Below, in pieces: positions 8,757 through 18,030 of a stretch of 37,300 bases of DNA (position 1 is its first letter; every line of letters begins with the position of its first letter). The notes under the pieces were generated by a model that was not told the DNA's origin, did not search any database, and saw only the letters and a program-made list of their open reading frames with translations. The position numbers and the translations under genes are program-made. The stretch covers positions 1 to 37,300 of the forward strand of contig JAPOYM010000075.1 in assembly GCA_026706565.1 (NCBI GenBank). Direction: 5' to 3'. This DNA is from a bacterium. GTDB taxonomy: Bacteria > Actinomycetota > Acidimicrobiia > Acidimicrobiales > CATQHL01.

Positions 8757-10982
8757 TCATCGCGCCTTCTCCGCCCGGCCTCGTACGTAGTTGTTGGCCA
8801 GCACTGCGATCAGCAGCAGCGCGCCGAGCACCAGGAACCGCCAGTCGCTGTTCCAGGTGGCGAAACCGATGCCCTGCTGGATCATGCCCCAGATGAGCGC
8901 CCCGATGGCCGCCCCGATAGCCGATCCGTAGCCCCCGGTCAGCAGGTTGCCGCCCACGACCGCGACGATGATGTAGCGGAACTCGTTGCCGTCGCCCACG
9001 TTCGCCTGCACCGAGTTCAGCCTGAAGGCGATCACCATGCCCGTGATCCAGGCTGCGGCCGAGACCATCATGAACAGCGTGGTCTTCGTGCGGGCCGCGG
9101 GCACACCCACCGACCGGGCCGCGTCCTTGTTGCCGCCGACGGCGAATATCCAGCTGCCGAACTGCGTCCGCGCCAGCACCCAGGCGGCGACCACCGCGAA
9201 GATCAAGAAGATCAGCACGCCCGCGCCGTACTCGGTGACGCCGCGCAGCGTCTCGAGTTCGCTGCTCTTGACGAACAGCAGCTTGGCGGCGATACCGAGC
9301 GCCACCGAGCCGAGGCCGACGCTGACTAGGGCGCGTCCCATCCCGTCGTCGTCCGTGAACAGGGTGCGGACGACGGTGCCCACCGCGTAGATGGCGAAGA
9401 CTGTGATGAGGCCCTTCACGACGCCCGTGAAGAGGCTGTAGAGGATGCCGTCGCCGTCGACGAGCTCGATGATGGCGAAGACGACCGCGGCCACGACTCC
9501 CGCTGCGCTGCCGGTCCTCGTCCACCAGCCCATCCCGGGCGCGCTGGGAGCGGCGGTGCGCCGAGCCGAGATGAGCCCGGCCACGGCGCCGGCCGCGATC
9601 ACCAGCGCGACCAGCAGGAGCGCAGTGAACAGCTCCACCCGGAGCTTCCGGGACGACGCCTCGCTCCGCACGAAGAAGGCGAGTGCCACGATGCCGACGG
9701 AGATCAGCAGGGAGAACACGACTTTCAGGCGGCCCCTGCCGGCGGCGGCGAGGAGGCTCACGCCGGCCATCGCCAGGGCGGCGAAGAGGATGGCCCTGAA
9801 GGCCTGCACGGTCATCATGAAGCTCACGGCGGGGATCATGGCGATGATCGCGCCGATGGCCGGGTAGCTGGGGCTGACGCGGCCGAGCGCGGCGAGCACG
9901 GCCAGAATCCCCGTCAGGGCGATACCGAGGGCGAGCAGGGCGCGGCCCGCGGCGCCGCCGACGAAGTCGAGTTGTCCCGAGTCGAACGGGTCCAAGATCG
10001 CCGCCAGCGCGATGGCGAGGGCGATCGCCAGGGTCCCGCCGCCGAGCCGCTGCATCAGGCGGCGCCGGTCGGCCTGCGGCTCGTCGTCGGGGGCCGCCGG
10101 CTGGTAGCGGGCCAGGCACCAGCCGGCGACTCCGACGAGCACTCCGGCGCCCAGCAGGATCCCCAGTCCGAGGTTCCCGCCGTCGGAGCGGAGCATCAGG
10201 AAGAAGGCGACCAGCCCGGCGGCCGCGCCGATCGCGGCCACGCCGTAGCCGGTCGGGTCGACCTTCTCCCGCCGGGCGTAGGTGAGTTCCAGGATCCCCA
10301 GCAGCAGCACCAGACCGCCGATGATGAGCAGCCCCGCCCACGCCCAGTCGCGCTGGTCCCATATGTGGGTGTTGCGGTTCCAGGTTGCGCCGAAGATGTT
10401 GTCCCAGAACTCGTAGCCGCTCGACTGATCGAGGCCCTCGACGATCACTTTGTTGGTGAACAGCTTGGCGAAGCCGAGTTTGGCGCCGATGAGGATGAAG
10501 AACGTGCCGAGCGTGACGATGAAACTGGGCAGCGATGTCTTCTCCACCATCGTGCCGTTGAACCAGCCGATGGCGAGGGCGAAGGCCAACGACAGCGGCA
10601 CGGCGAGGTGGAGGCTCAATCCGGCGCCGCCGAGCGTGGCCGTGTCGCTGCTCAGCAGGATGACGATGATGGCGGTGGCGCCGGTCATGGCGCCCGAGGA
10701 GAGGTCGAACTCGCCGCCGATCATCAGCAGCGCCACCGGGATGGCCATCAGTCCGATGATCGAGGCCACGTCTAGGTAGTTGGCGGTGCCGGCGACGGTG
10801 CCGAAAGGCCCCGACACCAGCCAGAAGACCAGCCAGACGCCGACGGCGCCGAGCAGGGCGCCGATCTCGGGCCGGGTCAGCAGCTGCTGGATGGGCCCCC
10901 GGTGCGCCAGCCGTTCATCGGCCGCGGCGGGTTTGTCCTCCCTCTCGGTCGGCGGGTTGGCGGGAGCGGATGCATCGGCCAC
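8757..10982 (-). CDS. Sugar ABC transporter permease (XylH/RbsC-like) with large central hydrophobic insertion
   Basis: N-terminal [18 protein letters not shown]...[23 protein letters not shown] and C-terminal [29 protein letters not shown]...[18 protein letters not shown] permease halves separated by about 350 aa of hydrophobic segments. Confidence 0.9.
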   Translation of the reverse strand: MADASAPANPPTEREDKPAAADERLAHRGPIQQLLTRPEIGALLGAVGVWLVFWLVSGPFGTVAGTANYLDVASIIGLMAIPVALLMIGGEFDLSSGAMTGATAIIVILLSSDTATLGGAGLSLHLAVPLSLAFALAIGWFNGTMVEKTSLPSFIVTLGTFFILIGAKLGFAKLFTNKVIVEGLDQSSGYEFWDNIFGATWNRNTHIWDQRDWAWAGLLIIGGLVLLLGILELTYARREKVDPTGYGVAAIGAAAGLVAFFLMLRSDGGNLGLGILLGAGVLVGVAGWCLARYQPAAPDDEPQADRRRLMQRLGGGTLAIALAIALAAILDPFDSGQLDFVGGAAGRALLALGIALTGILAVLAALGRVSPSYPAIGAIIAMIPAVSFMMTVQAFRAILFAALAMAGVSLLAAAGRGRLKVVFSLLISVGIVALAFFVRSEASSRKLRVELFTALLLVALVIAAGAVAGLISARRTAAPSAPGMGWWTRTGSAAGVVAAVVFAIIELVDGDGILYSLFTGVVKGLITVFAIYAVGTVVRTLFTDDDGMGRALVSVGLGSVALGIAAKLLFVKSSELETLRGVTEYGAGVLIFLIFAVVAAWVLARTQFGSWIFAVGGNKDAARSVGVPAARTKTTLFMMVSAAAWITGMVIAFRLNSVQANVGDGNEFRYIIVAVVGGNLLTGGYGSAIGAAIGALIWGMIQQGIGFATWNSDWRFLVLGALLLIAVLANNYVRGRAEKAR

Positions 10983-11071
10983 TGGAGCCCCCTTCGGTCA
11001 GACGATGACTCCGAACAATAGATGATCGACGGGCGGCGAGCAGGCGTTGCCTCGTCGCTGGCAGGGACCCG

Positions 11072-11119
11072 AAGAGGGGTTGTCCGGGCCGCGGTGCGCC
11101 GCTCCGGACAACCCCTCTT
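11072..11119 (-). promoter_or_regulatory. Perfect 16-bp-arm stem-loop between substrate-binding protein and permease genes
   Basis: aagaggggttgtccgg (11072-11087) / ccggacaacccctctt (11104-11119), 16-nt loop, 8 bp 3' of the SBP stop. Confidence 0.8.
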
Positions 11120-11126
11120 GGAGGGA

Positions 11127-12185
11127 CTACCGCGTGCCCTGGGAGACCAGCGCCTTGACCGCCGAGGCGTTGGCCGTGTCGACGAAGCCCGGTCCGGTGA
11201 GGATGGGCAGGCCGCCGCCGGCGGTGTTCTGGTTGGTGGCCTGCAGGTGCATCAGGATCACCGGGAGATAGCCCTGCAAGTACTGCTGCTGGTCGACGGT
11301 GAAGGCGACGTTGCCTGCCTCGATCTCGTTGATGAGGTCGCTCGACAGGTCGAAGCCGCCGATGACGAGGTCGCGCCCGGCCTGCTCGCCGGCGGCCAGC
11401 GCCCGCAGCGGCAGGTTGGGTCCGACGCCGAGCACCGCGTCGATCGACTCGTCGGCCTGCAGCCTGGCGGCGATGGTGTTCTGCTGCTCGTCGGGGTTGG
11501 CGTCCAATCCCACGAACTCCGAGCTGACCTGGCCGCTGAAGGTGTCCTCGAGTCCCGCGCAGCGCTCCTCGAGACCGATGTTGGACTGCTCCTGGCGGGC
11601 GCACAGCACATGGCTGGCGCCGAGGGAGTCGAAGCGCTCGCCCGCGCCCTGGCCGGCCACGAACTCGGTCTGGCCGATGTGGGTGACGGCGCCGAGCGCC
11701 TTGTAGTCGTTCACGCCCGAGTTGAGGGTGTAGAGGGGGATGCCCGCGGCGACCACCGCTTCGGCGGCGGCGGTCACACCCGCCGGGTCGGCGAGGGAGA
11801 TGGCGATGCCGTCGGAGCCGGCGGCGATGGCCGCCTGGATCTCCTGGGACTGCGCGAGGGCGTCGTTGTTGGACCCGAAGTACACGACCTCGCAGCCGAT
11901 GGCGGCGGCGGCGTCGTCGACGGCCACCTCGACCACCGACCAGAACGTGCCGGCGTCGCCGTGGGTTATCACGTGGTACGTCTTGTCGCAGTCGCCCTGC
12001 GTGAGTTCGACGGCGTCCTCGGCCGGCGCCGTCGTGGCCGGGGCCGCCTCCTCGGCGGGCGGCGGGGCCGGCGAGTCAGCGGGCGGTGCCGCCGGCGCAT
12101 CGGCGCCCTCGTCGTCGCCGCCGCACGCGGCTGCAACGAGTGCCACCGCCATTAGGACGGTCAGCAGTTTCCATATTCTCCTCAT
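11127..12185 (-). CDS. Sugar ABC transporter substrate-binding lipoprotein
   Basis: MRRIWKLLTVLMAVALVAAACGGDDEG lipoprotein signal and lipobox, Pro/Ala-rich linker, periplasmic-binding protein body (DKTYHVITHGDAGTFWSVVEVAVDDAAAAIG...). Confidence 0.92.
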   Translation of the reverse strand: MRRIWKLLTVLMAVALVAAACGGDDEGADAPAAPPADSPAPPPAEEAAPATTAPAEDAVELTQGDCDKTYHVITHGDAGTFWSVVEVAVDDAAAAIGCEVVYFGSNNDALAQSQEIQAAIAAGSDGIAISLADPAGVTAAAEAVVAAGIPLYTLNSGVNDYKALGAVTHIGQTEFVAGQGAGERFDSLGASHVLCARQEQSNIGLEERCAGLEDTFSGQVSSEFVGLDANPDEQQNTIAARLQADESIDAVLGVGPNLPLRALAAGEQAGRDLVIGGFDLSSDLINEIEAGNVAFTVDQQQYLQGYLPVILMHLQATNQNTAGGGLPILTGPGFVDTANASAVKALVSQGTR

Positions 12186-13126
12186 GGGGAGTCTCTCCTC
12201 TCCGGGTTGCTGTTGTGTGGGGTTCGGGCGCCCGCGGGTGCGGACGCCAGATCGCGCAGGAACTCGAGGTTCGACCGGGCGTCCCGGCGAAGTCGCTCCA
12301 CGGCGCCGGGGTCGCCCTCCTCGATCGCCGCGTCCTGCTCTAGAACGTACCAGAGGCACCTGTCGGTGGATTCGAGCAGGGAAACTACCTCAGCGATCGG
12401 CAGTCCCCCTCGTCCCAGCGGCGGGAACAGGCCGCGCTGTGCTCCTTCCATCAAGCTCAGCCGGCCGCCGGCCACCTCGGCGGCGCATCTGAGATCCAGG
12501 TCCTTGATGTGTACGAGCGCGATCCGGTCCAAGTAGAGGCGTGCCGCCTCGAGCACGTCGGCGCCGCCGAGGAGCAGGTGGGCGGTGTCGAAGACGAGGG
12601 CCACGTCGCTGGCCTCGAGGATCTGCGCGGTCTCGGCACCGCTCTCGACGAGCGAGCCGAGGTGCGGATGGATCGCCTGCGTCAGCCCGAAGTCTGCGGC
12701 GACCTTCTCCACACGGGCGAGGGTCTCCGCCACTACCGGCCACTGCGAGGGGTTGAGCGCGTCCCGGCGCCAGACAGCCTGGTCGCTCACGACGCAGGTC
12801 ACGAAGAAGCGGCCGCCGCCGCCGGCGATGACGGCCGCCGCGTACGCCGCCTCGTCGAGGGTTGCGGAGAGGTGCTCGGGGTCGTGCAGGACGAGCGGCA
12901 CGAACCCGCCGAGAAGCGAGAGGCCGTGACGGTCGAGCGCGGCGCGCAGCTCGCCCGGGCGGGTGGGGAGGTAGCCGAGCTGCCCCAACTCGGTGTGCCT
13001 GAACCCCGCGGCGCGCATCTCCGCGAGCACGGCCTCGACGGGGAGCTGGTGCCCCCATTCGGGCATGTCGCAGATCCCCCAGCTGATGGGAGCGGTGGCG
13101 ACACGATCCATGAGGGCTGTCGTCAC
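12182..13126 (-). CDS. iolE: Inosose dehydratase IolE-like / xylose isomerase-like TIM barrel
   Basis: APISWGICDMPEWGHQLPVEAVLAEMRAAGFRHTELGQLGYLPTRPGELRAALDRHGLSLLGGFVPLVLHD; HPHLGSLVES; FDTAHLLLGGAD; IALVHIKDLD. Confidence 0.82.
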   Translation of the reverse strand: MTTALMDRVATAPISWGICDMPEWGHQLPVEAVLAEMRAAGFRHTELGQLGYLPTRPGELRAALDRHGLSLLGGFVPLVLHDPEHLSATLDEAAYAAAVIAGGGGRFFVTCVVSDQAVWRRDALNPSQWPVVAETLARVEKVAADFGLTQAIHPHLGSLVESGAETAQILEASDVALVFDTAHLLLGGADVLEAARLYLDRIALVHIKDLDLRCAAEVAGGRLSLMEGAQRGLFPPLGRGGLPIAEVVSLLESTDRCLWYVLEQDAAIEEGDPGAVERLRRDARSNLEFLRDLASAPAGARTPHNSNPERRDSP

Positions 13127-13235
13127 CGGCCTGGGTCCCCTCTAGTCGCCCGTCGAGCTGCACCGGACCTCTGCGCGGGCCTCGCCTCTGGCGTGGGCTC
13201 GGGCGCGGGCGTGCGCAGCGGCTCTTGCGGTGACT

Positions 13236-13259
13236 CTTCTTGCAGCGCTTCTTGCAGCG
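13236..13259. repeat. Exact 2 x 12-bp tandem repeat in leader of the inositol operon
   Basis: cttcttgcagcg at 13236-13247 and 13248-13259, flanked by degenerate copies. Confidence 0.8.
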
Positions 13260-13284
13260 ACTCTTAAGGTAACGATTATCAGTA

Positions 13285-13312
13285 CGGTAGTTGATCTTTA
13301 CCGATTGGTCAA
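13285..13312 (-). promoter_or_regulatory. Candidate operator/promoter region of the inositol operon
   Basis: CGGTA-N9-TACCG (13285-13303) overlapping TTGATC-N10-GGTCAA (13291-13312) in a locally AT-richer gap. Confidence 0.4.
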
Positions 13313-13358
13313 CGCGCCGAGCCGGAGGGTCCGCCTTCGGACTCCCCCCTCGGCGCGT
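13312..13358 (-). terminator. Candidate terminator hairpin of the PEBP gene
   Basis: acgcgccgag (13312-13321) / ctcggcgcgt (13349-13358) 10-bp arms at the end of the minus-strand gene. Confidence 0.5.
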
Positions 13359-14002
13359 CAGGGAGCGGGGACCGCAACGAGCCCGCTGACGGTGGCCACG
13401 CCCAGCGCCTCGGTGCAGAGGTTCGCGGCGTCGGAGGCGACCGCATGGGGCGGCAGCGGCGCCGCCAGCGCGCACAGCGAGAACACCATCCGGGTGCCGG
13501 GCGCCGGGTAGCCGGGCCAGTCGCCGGACCCGTCGGCTCGCAGCAGCGGGCGCACGCCCGGGGGCAGCGGTTCTCCGAACAGCCCGGCGCTGGAGGGCCC
13601 GAGCCCGGCGACCGCCCAAAGGATCGGGGGATCCTCGGGGTCGAAGGCGGTGACGAGGACCACCAGCTCGCTGGTGCCGGCGGGGATGTTCCACCAGATC
13701 AGCGTCGGCGGTCCGTCCGCCTCGACGGCGGCTCGGGGGAGGTCCCCTCCGGGCTCGAACTCGGCGCCCTCTATCAGCATCCCGTCGGGTCCCTGGCTCT
13801 GGTTGACCGGCACGAACCGGACCTGTGACTCGGTGAACCCCGGCGGCGTCCGCAGTTCCCGCCCCGACGAGCCGCACGCGCCCGCCGCGACGGCGAGGAT
13901 CAGGCAGGCCGACAGGGCAGCTCGGCCGGCCGCGCACCGCAGCGACGGCCGTTCGGGCCGGGTGGCGCGCCGGATATTTCGCCGCGCCCAGCGAAGGTCC
14001 AT
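13358..14002 (-). CDS. PEBP/YbhB-YbcL (Raf-kinase-inhibitor-like) family lipoprotein
   Basis: ALSACLILAVAAGACGSS lipobox; PPTLIWWNIPAGTSELVVLVTAFDPEDPPILWAVAGL; YPAPGTRMVFSLCAL. Confidence 0.7.
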   Translation of the reverse strand: MDLRWARRNIRRATRPERPSLRCAAGRAALSACLILAVAAGACGSSGRELRTPPGFTESQVRFVPVNQSQGPDGMLIEGAEFEPGGDLPRAAVEADGPPTLIWWNIPAGTSELVVLVTAFDPEDPPILWAVAGLGPSSAGLFGEPLPPGVRPLLRADGSGDWPGYPAPGTRMVFSLCALAAPLPPHAVASDAANLCTEALGVATVSGLVAVPAP

Positions 14003-14115
14003 TCCGCCAGCGTAGGAATCCTCCGCGGCAGCGCCGGGGATTACGGGCGGAAATTCCCTTCCGGCCCTGCACGCTGGGGGAGACTTGACCCTCAGTCGGC
14101 CCCGGGGAGCGTGGC

Positions 14116-15375
14116 ATGGCCCGAACCTTCCCGCTGCTGGAGAGCCTTCGCCTGCGGCGCACACCAGAGCGGGGCCGCGGCGCGCCCGAGGAGAGGCACT
14201 GGACCGGGGCGCAGAGCCTGGTAGCGCTGGGACTGCTGGCGCTGGTCAGCGTGGTGGTGGGGATACTGCTGGGGGCCAGCGCCGACCGCTTGGAGAAGCT
14301 GGGCGGGCTGCTCCTGATGGTGCCGGCCGCCATAGCCCTGCAGGGCAAGATCTTCGGGGCGCTGGGATCGCGCCTGGGCACGGCGATCCACGCGGGCACG
14401 TTCCGCCTGAGCCTGCGCCCCGCCACGGTCGTCGGCCAGAACATCCTGGCCGGGCTGGCGCTGAGCGTCGTGACCTCGGCGGTGCTGGCGATGCTGGCGA
14501 AGGCGACGGCGGAGCTCTTCAACATCGCCGAGTCCATGAGCCTGGCGGCCTTCGTGGTCATCAGCACCCTCGGCGGCGTCGTCTCGTCCCTGTTCGTGGT
14601 GGTCGTGGCGCTGGGCATGGCCGCCGGTTCGGCGCGCTTCGGCTGGGACCCCGACAACGTCACCGCCCCGCTCGTGACCGCCGCGGCCGACGTCATCACG
14701 CTGCCGGTGCTGCTGCTGGTGGTCCCCCTCGCCGAGTCCGCCGCGGTGACCGGCGCCGTGGCGATCGTCTGCGGCGCGGCGGCCGCGGTGACCGCTGCCG
14801 GCGCCTGGCGCCTGGGACCGCCGTCGCTGCGGTCGATCCTCCGGGAGTCCTTCGGCGTTCTGGTGGTCGCCATCCTCTTCGACCTCGTAGCAGGCGTGAT
14901 CGTCGAGCAGCAGGAGGCGTTCCTGGGCCGCCTGCCGAGCCTGCTGGTGCTGCTGCCGGGCTATCTGGCCGTCGGCGGCGCCCTCGGCGGCATCCTCTCG
15001 AGCCGGCTGGCCTCCGAGTTGCACCTCGGTCTCATCGAACCGGCGGCGCTGCCGGGCCGCGACGCCCGCCGCGAGGTGCGCAACACCTTCCTCATGGGTC
15101 TCCCCGTGCTGGCGGGCACCGCGGCGCTGGCGCACGGGGCCGCCCGGATCGCCGGACTGGCGGGCCCCGGCGCCGGCGGCATGATCGGCTCGGCGCTCCT
15201 CGGCGGCGTCGCGGCGGTGGCGGTCGCGTCGTTCGTGGCCTACTACGGCACGATCCTGGCCGAGCGCGTGGGGCTGGACCCCGACACCTACGGCATCCCT
15301 CTGGTCACCTCGGCGATGGACTTGGTCGGAGCGCTCACCCTCGTGGCGGCGCTGGCAGTGCTGGGGATCCTGTGA
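14116..15375 (+). CDS. SLC41/MgtE-like divalent cation transporter (membrane domain duplicated)
   Basis: Multi-TM protein; GLLLMVPAAIALQGKIFGALGSRLGTAIHAG and DNVTAPLVTAAADVITLPVLLLV, second half LLVLLPGYLAVGGALGGILSSRLASELHLG and DTYGIPLVTSAMDLVGALTLV. Confidence 0.8.
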   Translation: MARTFPLLESLRLRRTPERGRGAPEERHWTGAQSLVALGLLALVSVVVGILLGASADRLEKLGGLLLMVPAAIALQGKIFGALGSRLGTAIHAGTFRLSLRPATVVGQNILAGLALSVVTSAVLAMLAKATAELFNIAESMSLAAFVVISTLGGVVSSLFVVVVALGMAAGSARFGWDPDNVTAPLVTAAADVITLPVLLLVVPLAESAAVTGAVAIVCGAAAAVTAAGAWRLGPPSLRSILRESFGVLVVAILFDLVAGVIVEQQEAFLGRLPSLLVLLPGYLAVGGALGGILSSRLASELHLGLIEPAALPGRDARREVRNTFLMGLPVLAGTAALAHGAARIAGLAGPGAGGMIGSALLGGVAAVAVASFVAYYGTILAERVGLDPDTYGIPLVTSAMDLVGALTLVAALAVLGIL

Positions 15376-15449
15376 CGGTCCCCCGGAGGCCCCCCGCCTC
15401 GACGATGAGGGCGCCGCGGCGCCGGCGCGATAGCCTCCCGGCGACACCG

Positions 15450-16694
15450 ATGGACGATCGCCCCCGGAATCTGCGCTCGATGCTCGCCGAGGCCAAGGAC
15501 CTCAGCGAGTTGATGGTCGACTTGGCGTATGCCTCGGTCTGCTTCGGTCACCCCGAGTTGGCCACCGAGGTGCGCGACCTCGAGGAGCGCATGAGCGACC
15601 TGGTACACGGAATGCGCGCCGTGTGCGTCAAGGCGGCGCGCCGCCCCCGCGACGCCGAGGGCATGTCGTCGGTGCTGCAGGTGGTCAGCGCCATCGAGCG
15701 GATCGCCAACGACGCGGTCGACATCGCCCGGGTGGTCTCGCACCGCCTGGGGATCCCCGCCGAGCTGGTGGTGGCGCTGTCGGCGGCCGAGGAGGTCTCG
15801 CACCGGGTGCAGGTCCGGGACGCCTCCGAGGCGGCGCACTGTCCCGTCGCCGCCCTGGAACTGCCCGTGGCTACTGGCATGCGCATCATGGCGGTCCGCC
15901 GGGGCCGGGAGTGGATCACCGGCGTGGACGGCGGCACTGTGCTGCTGCCGGGCGACGCGCTGTTCATGCGCGGCTCGCCCGACGGCATCGGTCGCCTGCG
16001 GGAACTCGCCGGCGACGAGCCCTGGGTCCCCCCGGCGCCCCCGGAGGACCCCTGGATCACCGATCTGGACCGGGCCATGGACACCCTCGTGGAGATGAAG
16101 AACCTCTCCGAGGTGGCGGTGGATCTGGCGTACTCCACGCTGGTGCTCGGCGACCCCGGACTGGCCGCGCAGGTGCGGCACCTCGAGGGGCGCCTCGACG
16201 ACATGAACGACCGGCTGGAGCTGTGGGTGCTGCGGGCCGCCGCCGACACTCCCGACCCCGGTCCCCTGCGCGGGCTGCTGCACATCTCGAAGGCCGCGGA
16301 GGACCTCGGCGACCAAGCCAACCAGATGGTCTGGCTCGTCGAGAAGGGCGAGGACGTACACCCCATCTTGGAGATCGCCCTCGGCGACTCCGACGAAGTA
16401 GTGGTCAACTACCCGGTGGCTGAGGGTTCGGCCGCCGACGGGCGCTCCTTGGCGACCCTGGGCCTGAACATCGAGCCCGGCTTCACCGTGCTGACGCTGG
16501 TGCGCGGCCGGCGGTACGTGTACCGGCCGCGGGGGCGCACGGTGCTTCAGGCGGGCGACGACGTAGTCGCTTCGGGGCCTGACGAGGGCTGCGAGGCGCT
16601 GGCCGCCCTGCTGGGGTGGGAGCTGGAGCGAGACGACGAGGCCGGCACGGAGCGCTTGGCGCCCCGGGCCGGACTGGTCGGGGCGCGGGCCTGA
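15450..16694 (+). CDS. Tandem PhoU-TrkA_C module protein (two copies)
   Basis: AEAKDLSELMVDLAYASVCFGHPELATEVRDLEERMSDL repeated as VEMKNLSEVAVDLAYSTLVLGDPGLAAQVRHLEGRLDDM, each followed by a TrkA_C/RCK-C-like segment (GMRIMAVRRGREWITGVDGGTVLLPGDALFMRGSPDGI and GFTVLTLVRGRRYVYRPRGRTVLQAGDDVVASGPDEG). Confidence 0.8.
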   Translation: MDDRPRNLRSMLAEAKDLSELMVDLAYASVCFGHPELATEVRDLEERMSDLVHGMRAVCVKAARRPRDAEGMSSVLQVVSAIERIANDAVDIARVVSHRLGIPAELVVALSAAEEVSHRVQVRDASEAAHCPVAALELPVATGMRIMAVRRGREWITGVDGGTVLLPGDALFMRGSPDGIGRLRELAGDEPWVPPAPPEDPWITDLDRAMDTLVEMKNLSEVAVDLAYSTLVLGDPGLAAQVRHLEGRLDDMNDRLELWVLRAAADTPDPGPLRGLLHISKAAEDLGDQANQMVWLVEKGEDVHPILEIALGDSDEVVVNYPVAEGSAADGRSLATLGLNIEPGFTVLTLVRGRRYVYRPRGRTVLQAGDDVVASGPDEGCEALAALLGWELERDDEAGTERLAPRAGLVGARA

Positions 16695-16713
16695 GACCGC
16701 CGGCCCGGCGACC

Positions 16714-17628
16714 GTGAATCGCCCCGCGCCCGCCGCCGACGCCCCGCTGCGGCTGCTCACGGTGCATGCGCACCCCGACGACGAGTCCTCCAAGGGGGCT
16801 GCGACGGTGGCCCGCTACGTGGACGAGGGCGTCCGGGCAGTGCTGGTGTGCTGCACGGGCGGCGAGGAGGGCGACATCTTGAACCCCGCCGCGGACGGGC
16901 CCGGGGTGAGAGAACGCCTCGCGGAGGTGCGCCGCGCCGAACTCCACCGCGCGGCGGCGATCATCGGCTATCACGAGGTGGTGTGGTTGGGCTACCGCGA
17001 CTCGGGATACCCCGAGGCGCCCGACGCTGACGGGCCGGAGGCGCCGCTCGACCTGCCGGCCGGGTCGTTCGGCGGCGCTCCCCTCGAGGAGGCGACGGAG
17101 CGTCTGGTGCGGATCCTGAGAGCCGAGCGCCCGCACGTTCTGGTGATCTACCCCGACGACCAGCAGGGCTACCGCCACCCCGATCATCTGCGCGTACACG
17201 ACGTGGGCCTCGCCGCCTACGAGGCGGCCGGCGACCCGCAGGCGTTCGCCGCCGCGGGACCGCCGTGGCGGCCGCCCAAGCTCTACTACTCGCTCTGGTC
17301 TAAGGCCCGCATGCTGGCTGTCCACGAGGCGTTCGGCGAGTCGGGCCTGCAGTCGCCGTATGAGCAGTGGTGGTTCGAGCGCGACTGGCAGGACCATCGC
17401 ATCACGACCCGCGTCGAGGTCGCGAAATGGTACGACCGGCGCTGCGACGCCCTGCTCGCCCACGCCACCCAGGTGGACCCCGACTCGCCGTTCTGGTTCG
17501 GGCTGCCGCGCCGGGTCGCAGCCGAGGCGTACCCGTGGGACGACTACATCCTGGCCCGCTCCGACGTGGCGACGACGCTCCCCGAGGACGACCTGTTCGC
17601 GGGGCTGCGCACGCCGGCGGCCGGCTGA
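16714..17628 (+). CDS. mca: Mycothiol S-conjugate amidase (LmbE/PIG-L family)
   Basis: LLTVHAHPDDESSKGAATVARYVDEGVRAVLVCCTGGEEGDILNP; YRHPDHLRVHDVGLAAYEAAG; YSLWSKARMLAVHEAFGE. Confidence 0.88.
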   Translation: MNRPAPAADAPLRLLTVHAHPDDESSKGAATVARYVDEGVRAVLVCCTGGEEGDILNPAADGPGVRERLAEVRRAELHRAAAIIGYHEVVWLGYRDSGYPEAPDADGPEAPLDLPAGSFGGAPLEEATERLVRILRAERPHVLVIYPDDQQGYRHPDHLRVHDVGLAAYEAAGDPQAFAAAGPPWRPPKLYYSLWSKARMLAVHEAFGESGLQSPYEQWWFERDWQDHRITTRVEVAKWYDRRCDALLAHATQVDPDSPFWFGLPRRVAAEAYPWDDYILARSDVATTLPEDDLFAGLRTPAAG

Positions 17629-17639
17629 GCCCACGCGGC

Positions 17640-18026
17640 GTGGACTCGTTCCTGAGCGACGATTGGCTCGGGGCCGTCCGGGCCGCGGCCGGCGGGCTCC
17701 CGGAGGTCCCGGGCGTCGGCGCGGCTGTGAGCATCGAGGTTCCGGGCGGACCGGCGGGGACGAGCCGCTTCGGGGTCGTGGTGACCGACGGGCGGCTCGT
17801 CGAGTTGAGCCCCGGACGGCTCGCCGAGGCCGACTGCAGGGTCTCATGCTCCTACGGCGACGCCTGTGACATTCTCGCTGGACGCCTCGACCCCGCGGTG
17901 GCCTACATGCAGGGCCGCCTCAAAATCGACGGCGCCTACGAGGCGGTCCTGTTCGGCCTTCGCCCGCTCCTGGCCGCCGACGCTTTCGGCGCCTTCGCCG
18001 CCGAGGTGGCGGCCCTCACCGGATAG
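17640..18026 (+). CDS. SCP2 sterol-transfer domain protein
   Basis: GTG start; DGRLVELSPGRLAEADCRVSCSYGDACDILAGRLDPAVAYMQGRLKIDGAYEAVLFGLRPLL. Confidence 0.75.
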   Translation: MDSFLSDDWLGAVRAAAGGLPEVPGVGAAVSIEVPGGPAGTSRFGVVVTDGRLVELSPGRLAEADCRVSCSYGDACDILAGRLDPAVAYMQGRLKIDGAYEAVLFGLRPLLAADAFGAFAAEVAALTG

Positions 18027-18030
18027 CTAG

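Noticed and set aside
8704-10362. 552-aa minus ORF in another frame of the permease gene
   Set aside because: Arg/Gly/Pro-rich out-of-frame translation overlapping a strongly supported permease frame.
12390-14873. 827-aa minus ORF spanning iolE and the PEBP/transporter region
   Set aside because: Crosses several well-supported genes in the wrong frame; repetitive S/R/P/A composition.
14085-16694. ORF-track 869-aa protein treated as one gene
   Set aside because: Its first 455 residues are an out-of-frame reading of the SLC41/MgtE-like gene; the real gene starts about 15450.
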